Assembly (NCBI RefSeq): GCF_001494595.1
Contig: NZ_LN929908.1
Coordinates: forward strand, 1,463,716-1,527,715
Origin: Mycobacterium sp. M26
GTDB lineage: Bacteria > Actinomycetota > Actinomycetes > Mycobacteriales > Mycobacteriaceae
Length of the DNA stretch: 64,000 bases
Reading direction: 5' to 3'
Shown here: positions 1 through 8,150 of the stretch, one piece after another
Numbering within the stretch: position 1 is the stretch's first letter
Layout of the letters: every line of letters starts with the position of its first letter
Notes under the pieces: generated by a model
Seen by the model: the letters and a program-made list of their open reading frames with translations, nothing else
Databases searched by the model: none
What the model was told of the DNA's origin: nothing
Position numbers and translations under genes: made by a program

Positions 1-1735
1 CTGCGGTTTTCGTCACTGTGTAGAGCGTGCTGCCGTCACTGCTGAGAGTGAGTTGGACGCCCTCGATCGACAGGGTGCCGGTGACCGACGGTGTCGCGGT
101 GTCGATGACGGCGACTGTGCTCGAACTAGGTCCGGTCAGCATGGCCACGTACACGGTGCTCTTGTCGGGGGAGACCGCGACGGAGGTGGCTGAGCCGGTG
201 AGGGTGACGGTGGTGACGTCTGCGGTGGCGGTGTCGATCAGCGACGCTTTACCGCCGCCGACCACGTAGAGCGTGCTGCCATCGGCGGAGACCGCAATGT
301 CGCTGGGGTTCATCGGAATCGAGACGCTAGAGCTGACGGCGGAGCTGGCGGTGTCGATGACGGTCACCGTCTGGGTGAAGTAGTTCACCACATAGACCGT
401 GCTGCCGTCGGTGCTCAGCGCCATCCGGATGGGGAAGCTGTCGACGGCGATCGGGTCGTTGTGCTCGATCAGGGAAGTCTGGATAACAGGGGCGCCCGAC
501 ACCGTGGTGGAGGCGCTACCGCCCTGGCCGTCGGATGCGGTCAGAGTGAAGCTGTCGGTGCCGTCAACCCCGGCGACACCGGCCGCCAGTTGCGCAGCCT
601 GCGTGGGAGTGTAGGTCCAGGTGCCGTTCCCGTTGTTGGTCACGCTGCCGTAGGTGGGCGTGCTGGCGGTGACGGTGACGGTGTCACCGTCCGGGTCGGA
701 GGTGTCCACTGTGTAGATGGTCGATCCGTTGCTCGTGGTGACCGAGCCGACGATGCTGATGACCGGGTTCTGGTTCGGCACAGCGATGGTGTACGCGGCG
801 GTGGTGGTGTTACCTGCGCCGAAGAGTGCATGGGTTCCGTCGCTGACGGCCACGGTGAACGTGACCGTGCCGGGACCGGCCGCGGTGAGTGCGAAGGCCC
901 CGGTTTCCTGGTTGATCGTCACTGCACCGACGACATTCGTTGCGGCAGTGACCGTGTAGCTCAGCGTGTCGTAGTCGGCATCGCTGGCATTGAGATTGCC
1001 GGTGATCACGGTGTCCCCGGTGACCTGGCTGATGGTCACGTCGGGCTCGGCGACGTCCGGTGCGTGGTTGGTGAAGACCGACTCGATACGCCGGTACAGA
1101 CCCCAGACGGCTTCCAAGATCGGTGTACCGGAGGGGGCGTTGGGATCGAAGCCGAACACACCGAGCACGCCGAGAGTGATAGCGCGGATCGGGGCGAAAA
1201 CCGGTGCAAGCACTCCCGGGCTCGGCTTGGTCACCGCGACGGTGACAGACGGGGTGGAGGTCACCGTAGATGTGGCAGCCAGGGCGGTGACCGCGGCGGC
1301 CTCTGGCACGGTCGAGGAGTCAGCCTGGGACTCGGTGACATCGATATCGGCTCGCGTCGGCAGGGTGGCTGACTCGGAAACTGTTGGCGTGGTGTCGATC
1401 TCACTGTCGATACTGATGTTGTGACCGTTGGTGGTGTCCGTGTTGTCGCGGACCGAAGCGCTGGACCGCGGCCGGGTGGAAGCGCGGGCTGCCGACGACT
1501 CAACGCTTGCAGCACTGGCCGCGGGCCCGCGCGACGTGGTGGACGATTTCGCGCTGCTGCGCCCCGAGGACCCGACGCTGGAAGAGGTGGTATCGGTCGA
1601 CCCGTCGGAGTCGGCCCACGCCAGCCCGGCCGGTGCTCCGAACGCCGATCCTATTCCCAGAGCAACGGCCAGTGCTCCGACCCGTCCGACATAGACAGTG
1701 GACAGGCTGCGGCGATTCGCAACATGATTGGCCAT
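1..1735 (-). CDS. Exported Ig-like / beta-propeller surface protein (3' end beyond window)
   Basis: Only the first 578 codons are in the window; the frame stays open to position 1. The ATG at 1735 has a strong GGGAGG ribosome site (complement of 1741-1746) five bases upstream. Residues 1-42 are a long basic signal peptide with a hydrophobic core and an AWA-D cleavage site. A Ser/Thr/Ala-rich low-complexity linker follows to about residue 150, then a short segment around VLGVFGFDPNAP and an Asn-His-Ala-Pro boundary of the kind seen in other mycobacterial repeat proteins. Next come cadherin/Ig-like repeats (DADYDTLSYTV, TINQETGAF, DPDGDTVTVTA), then YncE-like beta-propeller blades (DGSTVYVVNYFTQTVTVID, SADGSTLYVVGG, SPDKSTVYVAM). 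I infer a secreted or wall-associated protein. Its ligand or activity cannot be read from this part, and the total length is unknown. Confidence 0.8.
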   Translation of the reverse strand, partial: MANHVANRRSLSTVYVGRVGALAVALGIGSAFGAPAGLAWADSDGSTDTTSSSVGSSGRSSAKSSTTSRGPAASAASVESSAARASTRPRSSASVRDNTDTTNGHNISIDSEIDTTPTVSESATLPTRADIDVTESQADSSTVPEAAAVTALAATSTVTSTPSVTVAVTKPSPGVLAPVFAPIRAITLGVLGVFGFDPNAPSGTPILEAVWGLYRRIESVFTNHAPDVAEPDVTISQVTGDTVITGNLNASDADYDTLSYTVTAATNVVGAVTINQETGAFALTAAGPGTVTFTVAVSDGTHALFGAGNTTTAAYTIAVPNQNPVISIVGSVTTSNGSTIYTVDTSDPDGDTVTVTASTPTYGSVTNNGNGTWTYTPTQAAQLAAGVAGVDGTDSFTLTASDGQGGSASTTVSGAPVIQTSLIEHNDPIAVDSFPIRMALSTDGSTVYVVNYFTQTVTVIDTASSAVSSSVSIPMNPSDIAVSADGSTLYVVGGGKASLIDTATADVTTVTLTGSATSVAVSPDKSTVYVAMLTGPSSSTVAVIDTATPSVTGTLSIEGVQLTLSSDGSTLYTVTKTA

Positions 1736-1931
1736 GGTTGCCTCCCTAGGCGAGGTAAGTACCAGGCAGAGCAGCAATCTCTGTCGTTGCGTGCGCAAAT
1801 TACCAGTCGTCCTAGTTTCGGGTCAGGATTCGGCAACTTCAGTTGTGACAAATATTCCGACCGTTGGTATCTTTTGCGTTCCCGTCGGCTGGACGGGCCA
1901 CGGTCGAAGTGGATATTGCGCTGTGGCGCAC

Positions 1932-1947
1932 GATCTTTCGGAAGATC
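1932..1947. terminator. Stem-loop just downstream of the IclR gene
   Basis: Perfect 6-bp stem GATCTT/AAGATC with a 4-nt loop, three bases past the stop of the minus-strand IclR gene and upstream of the surface-protein gene that reads the same way. There is no U tract, so it is a weak, non-canonical terminator candidate, which is common in mycobacteria. Confidence 0.35.
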
Positions 1948-1949
1948 CG

Positions 1950-2864
1950 CTAATCCAGCTTCGGTGCCCGGCCGCCGAGCCGGCGGGTGACCCGGGCCGC
2001 CGAATCGCGCACCCGTTCACCGATTTCAGCCGTCCTGGCTCCCGGCATCGGGTCGCTGGCGTCCACCAGACACAGAGCGATCGCCGGTTGGGCGTCGGCA
2101 TCGAAGGCGACGGCGTTGATGGAGATGGGCCGGTAGGTCACCGAGGGTTCGACCGTGCCGACCAGAACGTCGAGGCTCAGCTGACGCTGGGCTTGCCGGG
2201 CGGCCAGCACCGTCAGCGGGTGTTCGGTGTCCCGTCCGCGCAGTTCGTCGACGAGGCTGCTCAGCGGATGCTCGCTCTGATCGGCGCACTCCACCGAGTA
2301 CCCGCGTTCCCTGATCACCTCGAGGATTGGCTGATACGCCGACCGAAGCTCGTCGGCCGTCGTGCCGAAACGTGCTGCGCCGCGCTGAAACCACTCGTCG
2401 AGATGGTCCGGGGTGAACCATGCCGCCAAGCTCGCGCCCAGTGGCGGAGTGAGTTCCAGGGTGTCACCCGTGCGCAGACCCAGCGTCCCGCGCCTGCCGA
2501 CATCGGGTTGAACCACCTCACCGACCACCAGGTCGTCGCCGGAGCGCAGGAACGCCACACACGCCAGCCCTGAGGCGTCGGCCAGGCTGTGCATCTCGGC
2601 GCGGGCGGCATCGATGGTGGCCGATGACGCGGCCGCGGCGGCTCCGATCGGGATCACCGCCGGCCCCAGCCGATAGGTCTTGTGAGAGGGGTGGCGTAGC
2701 AGCCAGCCCGCCTCGGTCAGGGCGATCACCATCGGATAGCAGGTGGCCTTGGCCACCCCGAGGTGGCGTGCGATCTCGGCCAGGCTGCGGCCGGTGTCGG
2801 GGTGATCGGCCAGCAATTGCATGAGCATGACGATCCGCTCAGTCTGCGGGGACGGCCTAGGCAT
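1950..2864 (-). CDS. IclR-family transcriptional regulator
   Basis: 304 residues. The N-terminus carries the IclR winged helix-turn-helix (about residues 8-70, with LAEIARHLGVAKATCY as the helix pair). The remainder is the effector-binding domain (about 85-260). IclR proteins usually control an adjacent catabolic operon and their own transcription in response to a small aromatic or organic acid. This gene is divergent from the ThDP enzyme/SDR/hydrolase operon with 53 bp between start codons, and that gap holds a perfect inverted repeat at 2874-2889, the obvious operator candidate. The C-terminus ends in an Arg-rich tail before the stop at 1950. The inducer is not deducible. Confidence 0.88.
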   Translation of the reverse strand: MPRPSPQTERIVMLMQLLADHPDTGRSLAEIARHLGVAKATCYPMVIALTEAGWLLRHPSHKTYRLGPAVIPIGAAAAASSATIDAARAEMHSLADASGLACVAFLRSGDDLVVGEVVQPDVGRRGTLGLRTGDTLELTPPLGASLAAWFTPDHLDEWFQRGAARFGTTADELRSAYQPILEVIRERGYSVECADQSEHPLSSLVDELRGRDTEHPLTVLAARQAQRQLSLDVLVGTVEPSVTYRPISINAVAFDADAQPAIALCLVDASDPMPGARTAEIGERVRDSAARVTRRLGGRAPKLD

Positions 2865-2873
2865 GTTTGCATA

Positions 2874-2889
2874 GTGCCACTCTTGGCAC
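2874..2889. promoter_or_regulatory. Inverted-repeat operator, candidate IclR site
   Basis: GTGCCA-CTCT-TGGCAC, a perfect 6-bp inverted repeat in the divergent IclR/ThDP-enzyme gap. A TACATT -10 box at 2906-2911 lies 6 nt before the ATG at 2918, so the repeat spans roughly -44 to -29 of a leaderless operon promoter and overlaps its -35 region. This is a position for repression, or for activation from the -35 edge. The assignment to IclR is inferred from position. Confidence 0.55.
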
Positions 2890-2917
2890 GCTTTATGCCA
2901 ACAGTTACATTCCAGAC

Positions 2918-4630
2918 ATGCTGGTTAACGGAGGCCAACTCTTGGCTCGAGCCCTGTCCGAGGCGGGCGTCACCGAGGTCTTTACCCTGCATGGCGGGCA
3001 TCTGGACGCCTTCCTGATCGCGGCAGCAGCCCACGGTCTGAGACTCACCGACACCCGCCATGAGGCCACCGCGGGGCACGCCGCGGACGCCTACGCCAGG
3101 GTCACCGGCGACCTCGGCGTGTGTGTGGTGACCTCGGGGCCCGGCTTCACCAACGTGTACACGGCGATCGCGAATGCCTACCTGGACCGGACGCCCACAC
3201 TGTTCGTCGTCGGTGCGCCCCCGCTGCGCGAGGTCGAAACCAATCCGCTGCAGGGAGGTTTCGACCAGATCGCCGCCGCCCAGCCGGTGACGAAGTGGGC
3301 ACACCGCATCACCGACGCGGCCCGCGTTCCGGAGTTCGTCGCCCAGGCCGTGCGGACCGCCACGACCGGGACGCCCGGCCCCGTCCTGCTGGAAGTCCCG
3401 ATCGACGTGATGTTCGGCGAGGCCGACGACCAGGCGGTCCGATTCCCGCGTAACTACCGCATCGAATCCCGGCCCTGCCCGGACCCCGCTGCTGTCGTCG
3501 CCGCCCTCGACCTGCTCCAGACCGCCGAGCATCCGGTGATCGTCATCGGCGGTGGAGTGCCGTTATCCGGTGCTGGGCCGGCCTTGCTGCAGTTCGCCGA
3601 AACCGTCGGCGTCCCGGTTTTCTACCCGGGCAAGGGGGACGGGGCCATCCCCGCCGATCACCGGCTGGCTGGTGGGGGACTGCTGGCGCTGGGCTCGCTT
3701 CCCGCGCTCGGTGCGCCCAGCCCGGACGTCGTCATCATCGCCGGGGCGCGATCCGGGATGTTCACCGGCGGCCGTGCGAGCATGTTCCCGGGGGCCAAGC
3801 TGGTTCACATCGATATCGACGCCGCCGAGATCGGCCGCATCTACGACATCGACGTCCCCATCCTCGCCGACTGCCGGCAGACCTTGACGGCGCTGGCCGC
3901 TGCCGCCGGTGAGCGATCCTGGCCGGACTGGAACGAGTGGGCGGCCACGGCCACCTCGGCCAAACATGCCCACCGCCTTGCCTTTTCGGAGAGCGCCACC
4001 GCATCGGGCAAGACTCACCCGTACTTCGCCGCCCAGGCCATCGTCGAGGCATGCCCGCCGGACACGCTGTTCGTCCTCGACGGTGCCGAAGCTCCGGCCT
4101 GGGCGGAGTTCTTCGCCACAGCCGACCGGCCGGCCGGCGTGCTGCGATTGGGCTATCTCGGATGTCTGGGTATCGGGCCGGGTTTCGCGATCGGCGCCGC
4201 CCGCGCACTGCCGGGGACAACCGTCGTGGTGATCACCGGCGACGGCGCGGCAGGTTTCCATCCCCAGGAGTTCGACACCATGGCGCGTCACGGCCTGCCC
4301 ATCGTCACGGTGGTGTTCAACAACGCGGTCTGGGGGATGTCGATCCACGGCCAGCAGGCCGTGTTCGGATCCAGCGGTGTGGTGGTCTCGGAGTTGGCCG
4401 ACAGTGCCTACGAGAAGGTCGCCGAGGCCTTCGGTGGATACGGGGAGCGGGCCAACGGCAGCACCCAGATCGCCGAGGCCATGAAAAGGGCTCTGGGAGC
4501 CGGTGTTCCGGCCTGCATCAACGCCGAAGTCGACCCGGACGTTGTGCATCCGCTGACCTTGATGATGCTCGGCGATGTGAGCAGCACCGACGAGATCGTG
4601 GTGCCCTACTACGAGAACATCCCCCGATGA
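2918..4630 (+). CDS. ThDP-dependent lyase, benzaldehyde-lyase-like
   Basis: 570 residues from ATG 2918, chosen because a TACATT -10 box ends 6 nt upstream; an in-frame ATG at 2867 would run through the operator. The fold is that of the acetolactate synthase/2-hydroxyacyl lyase superfamily: Pyr domain with the activating Glu (RHEATAGHA, E49), a middle Rossmann domain, and a C-terminal PP domain with the GDG...NN metal/diphosphate motif (TGDGAAGF to FNNAVW). The N-terminal LHGGHLDAF segment places a histidine (H28) where Pseudomonas benzaldehyde lyase has catalytic His29, and NPLQGG gives Q112 at the Gln113 position. These residues favour C-C lyase/carboligase chemistry on acyloins over acetolactate synthesis. 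It overlaps the SDR by 4 bp, so it is probably co-translated. The precise substrate is unknown. Confidence 0.82.
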   Translation: MLVNGGQLLARALSEAGVTEVFTLHGGHLDAFLIAAAAHGLRLTDTRHEATAGHAADAYARVTGDLGVCVVTSGPGFTNVYTAIANAYLDRTPTLFVVGAPPLREVETNPLQGGFDQIAAAQPVTKWAHRITDAARVPEFVAQAVRTATTGTPGPVLLEVPIDVMFGEADDQAVRFPRNYRIESRPCPDPAAVVAALDLLQTAEHPVIVIGGGVPLSGAGPALLQFAETVGVPVFYPGKGDGAIPADHRLAGGGLLALGSLPALGAPSPDVVIIAGARSGMFTGGRASMFPGAKLVHIDIDAAEIGRIYDIDVPILADCRQTLTALAAAAGERSWPDWNEWAATATSAKHAHRLAFSESATASGKTHPYFAAQAIVEACPPDTLFVLDGAEAPAWAEFFATADRPAGVLRLGYLGCLGIGPGFAIGAARALPGTTVVVITGDGAAGFHPQEFDTMARHGLPIVTVVFNNAVWGMSIHGQQAVFGSSGVVVSELADSAYEKVAEAFGGYGERANGSTQIAEAMKRALGAGVPACINAEVDPDVVHPLTLMMLGDVSSTDEIVVPYYENIPR

Positions 4631-5418
4631 CCTCCGGGAGGGTGGCCGGCAAGACCGCGGTGATCATCGGCGGGGCCTCCGGCATCGGCTGGGCCGCAGC
4701 CCAACACCTGCACGCCGACGGCGCCGCGGTGGTCATCGCCGATGTCAATGAGCAGCAGGCCGCCACTCGGTCGCACACGCTCTCCGGCAGTCGCAGCCAT
4801 CGGGTCGACGTCACCGACGAGACATCGGTGTCCGCCCTGTTCAGCACCGTCCGAGACGAGTTCGGCGGCCACGACATCGTGGTGAACTGCGCCGGCACCA
4901 ACAAGCCGGGCCGGATCGTCGATCTCGACGCCGCCGACTGGCGCGCAACGGTCGACCTCTGCCTCACCGGGGCGTTCTACGTCATCAAACACGCTGCGCG
5001 GGCGATGAATCACGGCGGCTCCATCATCAGCATCGCTTCGCTCAACGCGCGCCAGCCCGCCGACGGTTTCGCCGGCTACTGTGCGGCCAAGGCCGGCCTG
5101 GTGATGCTCACCGAGGTTGCGGCACTCGAACTCGCAGCGCACGGCATCCGGGTCAACGCCATCTCACCCGGGCTGGTCGAAACCCCGCTCGTCGACGCGT
5201 TGACCTCGGTGCCGGTGATCCAGAACGACTTCACGGACAACACGCCACTGGCCCGCAACGGCCGACCCGCAGACATCGCCGACGCGGTGCTCTACCTCGC
5301 CTCCGACGAGTCCTCCTGGGTCACCGGGGAGGTCCTCAACATCAACGGTGGCGCGCACCTGCGCCGGTACCCCGATGTCATGAAGCACCTCGCGGCCTCG
5401 ACCCACGAAACCGGTTAA
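4627..5418 (+). CDS. Short-chain dehydrogenase/reductase (SDR)
   Basis: 263 residues; the ATG overlaps the upstream stop as ATGA. Classical SDR features in order: Rossmann glycine motif GGASGIGWA (about 16-24), an acidic residue after beta-2 (ADV), NCAG, catalytic Ser (IASLN) and YCAAK. The acidic residue suggests an NAD(H) preference. Coupled to a benzaldehyde-lyase-like enzyme, the likely role is oxidation or reduction of an alpha-hydroxyketone or alcohol in the same catabolic route. That role is inference; the SDR assignment is firm. Confidence 0.88.
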   Translation: MTSGRVAGKTAVIIGGASGIGWAAAQHLHADGAAVVIADVNEQQAATRSHTLSGSRSHRVDVTDETSVSALFSTVRDEFGGHDIVVNCAGTNKPGRIVDLDAADWRATVDLCLTGAFYVIKHAARAMNHGGSIISIASLNARQPADGFAGYCAAKAGLVMLTEVAALELAAHGIRVNAISPGLVETPLVDALTSVPVIQNDFTDNTPLARNGRPADIADAVLYLASDESSWVTGEVLNINGGAHLRRYPDVMKHLAASTHETG

Positions 5419-5438
5419 CCACCTAGGAGTCGCCAAAC

Positions 5439-6329
5439 ATGGCCTACCAGAACAGGTTCGACCAGAAGCGCGTCGAACTGAGCAGCGTGACATTGAGCGT
5501 GATCGACGAAGGCTCCGGCCCGCCGGTGCTGCTGCTGCACGGCTTTCCCGACCGCGCCGCCATGTGGTCCGACCAGATCGAGCACCTGCTCGCAGCCGGG
5601 TACCGGGTGATCGCCCCGGACATGCGCGGATTCGGCGACAGCGACCGGCCCGCCGGGGTGGCCAACTATGCCGGTGAACTCGCCGTCGCCGATGCCGTCG
5701 AACTCCTGGCACACCTTGGGGTCGACCGGGCGCACCTCGTCGCCCACGACTGGGGCGCCATGATCGCCTGGTCGATCGCCGCGATGGTGCCCGATGTCGT
5801 CGCGACACTGACGGTCATGTCGGTGGGACATCCGCGCGCCTTCTTCGTCACCGGTGACCGGCAGCGCCAATTGTCCTGGTATGTATTGTTTTTCAACCAG
5901 GTCGGGGTTGCCGAGGACATGCTGCCCCGCAATGACTGGCAGTGGTACCGATCCTGGGCGTTCGACGGTGCGGCGCGCGGCACCAACCCACAACTCGACC
6001 AACAACTGGCCGACCTGGAGCGCCCCGGCGCGCTCGAAGCGGGGCTCAACTGGTACCGCGCGAACTTCGCCCCCGAGATGTTCCTGGCCGACGACTCGTT
6101 CGCCGCGCTACCCAACGTCACGTGCCCCGTGCTGGCGATGTGGTCGGACAAAGAGATGGCTTTGACCGAGGAACAGATGACCGGCTCGGCGGACTATGTG
6201 GACGGCAGCTGGGAATACCACCGCATCCCCGGCGCCGGACACTGGCTACCCCGTCAGGCGCCTGCGGAGGTCAATGACCACCTCGGCCGGTTCCTGTCCG
6301 CACATTCCGGTATCGCCGCGCCGGCGTAG
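5439..6329 (+). CDS. Alpha/beta hydrolase, epoxide-hydrolase-like
   Basis: 296 residues with AGGAG about 8 nt before ATG 5439, 20 bp after the SDR. Motifs: the oxyanion HGFPD near residue 33, DMRGFGDSDRP, and the nucleophile elbow AHDWGAM with Asp as nucleophile, as in epoxide hydrolases and haloalkane dehalogenases rather than Ser esterases. A cap region follows, then an acid-bearing WSDKEMAL segment and the catalytic His in GAGHWLPRQAP. Epoxide hydrolase is the best guess, with dehalogenase less likely. It closes the IclR-linked operon. Confidence 0.8.
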   Translation: MAYQNRFDQKRVELSSVTLSVIDEGSGPPVLLLHGFPDRAAMWSDQIEHLLAAGYRVIAPDMRGFGDSDRPAGVANYAGELAVADAVELLAHLGVDRAHLVAHDWGAMIAWSIAAMVPDVVATLTVMSVGHPRAFFVTGDRQRQLSWYVLFFNQVGVAEDMLPRNDWQWYRSWAFDGAARGTNPQLDQQLADLERPGALEAGLNWYRANFAPEMFLADDSFAALPNVTCPVLAMWSDKEMALTEEQMTGSADYVDGSWEYHRIPGAGHWLPRQAPAEVNDHLGRFLSAHSGIAAPA

Positions 6330-6332
6330 CGC

Positions 6333-7154
6333 TCAGAGCCGGCCGTCGATCTGCAGGTCGGGGTGCACCCAGTTGGGGGAGCGGCGTTCCTTGAAGGCCA
6401 TGAACCCTTCGATCGACTCCGGCGAACCGAGACTGCGCTGCATGCCAATTCGGTCATAGAGCCCGATGTAGTTGTCGATACTGGACTTCACCACCGACCG
6501 CGCCCCTGGCGCGGTACGGCAGCACTGGGCCAACACCTCACGAGCGCTGTCCATCAGCTCGTCGTGAGGCACCACACGCGCGACCATGCCCCAGTCCAGC
6601 GCCTCCGCGGCGGTCAGAGTGCGGCCGGTCAACATCAGATCCCGGGTGCGCACCGGCCCGATCAGCCGGGTCAGCATCTGGCTGTAGTAGGTGTCGGCGA
6701 TGCCACGGTAGAGCTCGGGCACCCGGAAGGTGGCCCGCTCGCTCACCACCGCCATGTCGGCGCACAGCGCGATCTGCAGGCCGCCGCCCTGGCACAACCC
6801 GTTGACCGCCGCGACCACCGGCTTTGCCGACTGGCGCAGGGTGTCGAACGGCATCGCGTCCATGCCCAGTGCAGCACCGAAGGTCAGCCAGTTGTCCGCA
6901 CCGCCGCCGCCCATGTCACCACCCGGGGCGAACACGTCGCCGGTCCCGGTGATCAGGAGTCCGGCCAGGTCTGAATCGCCGCCCACATGGTTCACCGCGT
7001 ACTTGATGCCGAAGTACATCGCCGGTGTCATGGCGTTGCGGGCCTCGGGGCGGTCCAGGGTGCACACCCCGAAAGCGCCTTCGCGGGTGAACTTCAGAAA
7101 CGGCGTGCCCAGCCAGTCCCCATCGGGCGGCCGGGGTGAATCGGTGTGTGTCAT
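6333..7154 (-). CDS. Enoyl-CoA hydratase/isomerase family protein (crotonase)
   Basis: 273 residues. Crotonase-fold motifs: LDRPEARNAM near the N-terminus, the oxyanion-hole segments GDVFAPGGDMGG and NGLCQGGGLQIAL, then the central PELYRGI helix region. The acidic pair of classical hydratases is not obvious: the segment after the second oxyanion motif reads ATFRVPELYRG, where a Glu is followed by Leu. A hydratase, isomerase or other acyl-CoA activity is therefore possible. It converges on the hydrolase gene with 3 bp between stops. A TAGTCT -10 box (complement of 7163-7168) lies 8 nt before its ATG, so it has its own leaderless promoter. Confidence 0.85.
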   Translation of the reverse strand: MTHTDSPRPPDGDWLGTPFLKFTREGAFGVCTLDRPEARNAMTPAMYFGIKYAVNHVGGDSDLAGLLITGTGDVFAPGGDMGGGGADNWLTFGAALGMDAMPFDTLRQSAKPVVAAVNGLCQGGGLQIALCADMAVVSERATFRVPELYRGIADTYYSQMLTRLIGPVRTRDLMLTGRTLTAAEALDWGMVARVVPHDELMDSAREVLAQCCRTAPGARSVVKSSIDNYIGLYDRIGMQRSLGSPESIEGFMAFKERRSPNWVHPDLQIDGRL

Positions 7155-7188
7155 CGTCGACGAGACTATCGCCCCTACCGTAGGTGAT

Positions 7189-8040
7189 TCAGTACCGGGT
7201 CAGCGCATCGTCGATCGCCTCGGCTCGCGGTGCGCAGTCGCCGGCGCCCGGGACGAGAGTGGCCAGCGCCCCTGCTGCGCACGCCCGCCGGAGAGCCCGT
7301 TCGATTCCCGCCGTCCAGTCGGCAGCGAGCACACCGGCGAACACATCACCGGCCCCCGTCGTGTCGATGGCCTCGACCTCGGGGGTGGGGATCTCGGCCG
7401 ATCCGCCCGGGCCCCGATAGCTGGCGCCGCGCGCCCCGCGAGTCACCACCACATGCGGCGTCGGCCAGGTCCAGTGCTGTTCCTCGGTGTCGTTGACCAC
7501 CACGACATCGGTGAACGCGGCAAGGTCGGCCAGCGCTGGGTCCCCGCTCACCGGCGAGGCGTTGACGACGACCGTCGCACCGATCGAACGGGCCTCCCGC
7601 GCGGCAGCCAACGCCGTGGCGACCGGGATCTCCAGTTGAACCAGCAGCACGTCGCAGTCGGCGATGGCCGCCCGCGCGGCCGAACTCAGCGTCAGGTGTC
7701 CATTGGCGCCCGGCGCGACGACGATCAGGTTGTCGCCCTGCTCGCCGACGAGGATCACCGCGCTGCCACTGGGTGCGGACAGTTCTTCCAGCCCGTCGAG
7801 ACCCACCCCGTTCGCGCCGAGATGGGCCCGTAGTTGGGCGCCGGCCGGGTCGGTGCCCACCGCCCCGACGAACGTAACGGTGGCGCCGGCGCGCGCCGCC
7901 GCCACAGCCTGATTGCCGCCCTTACCCCCGGGCTCGGTGCGCACCCCGGCGGCCAGGACCGTTTCCCCGGGCCGGGGCAGAGACGACACCGAAAAGAATT
8001 GATCGACATTCACACTGCCGACGACGCAAACCCGTGCCAT
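7189..8040 (-). CDS. rbsK: Ribokinase, PfkB family
   Basis: 283 residues, typical for the family. The N-terminal GSVNVDQ strand, the PGGKGGNQA substrate/phosphate loop (about 38-46) and the C-terminal signature [11 protein letters not shown] with the catalytic Asp are all intact. The expected reaction is ATP-dependent phosphorylation of D-ribose to ribose 5-phosphate; other PfkB sugar or nucleoside kinases cannot be excluded. M. tuberculosis also has rbsK upstream of the proA region, which supports the name. A TAGCGT -10 box (complement of 8047-8052) ends 6 nt before the ATG. The gene is divergent from the MPTR-repeat gene with 110 bp between starts. Confidence 0.82.
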   Translation of the reverse strand: MARVCVVGSVNVDQFFSVSSLPRPGETVLAAGVRTEPGGKGGNQAVAAARAGATVTFVGAVGTDPAGAQLRAHLGANGVGLDGLEELSAPSGSAVILVGEQGDNLIVVAPGANGHLTLSSAARAAIADCDVLLVQLEIPVATALAAAREARSIGATVVVNASPVSGDPALADLAAFTDVVVVNDTEEQHWTWPTPHVVVTRGARGASYRGPGGSAEIPTPEVEAIDTTGAGDVFAGVLAADWTAGIERALRRACAAGALATLVPGAGDCAPRAEAIDDALTRY

Positions 8041-8137
8041 ACTCCCACGCTAGTTTGCTCACGCTGCACTATCGCGGCGGAAAAAGAAAATCTGTGGCCT
8101 GTTTGAATTTGCCACAACATGGTTCCGACGCCCGTGT

Positions 8138-8143
8138 TAATTT
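8138..8143 (+). promoter_or_regulatory. -10 box of the MPTR-repeat gene (leaderless)
   Basis: TAATTT, 7 nt before GTG 8151. The spacing puts transcription start at or next to the G of the start codon and favours 8151 over an ATG at 8034 that would overlap rbsK. Confidence 0.55.
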
Positions 8144-8150
8144 GATCGCC

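Noticed and set aside
2867..2917. Longer start (ATG 2867) for the ThDP enzyme
   Set aside because: It would put the operator and -10 box inside the coding region; the extra 17 residues do not resemble the family.
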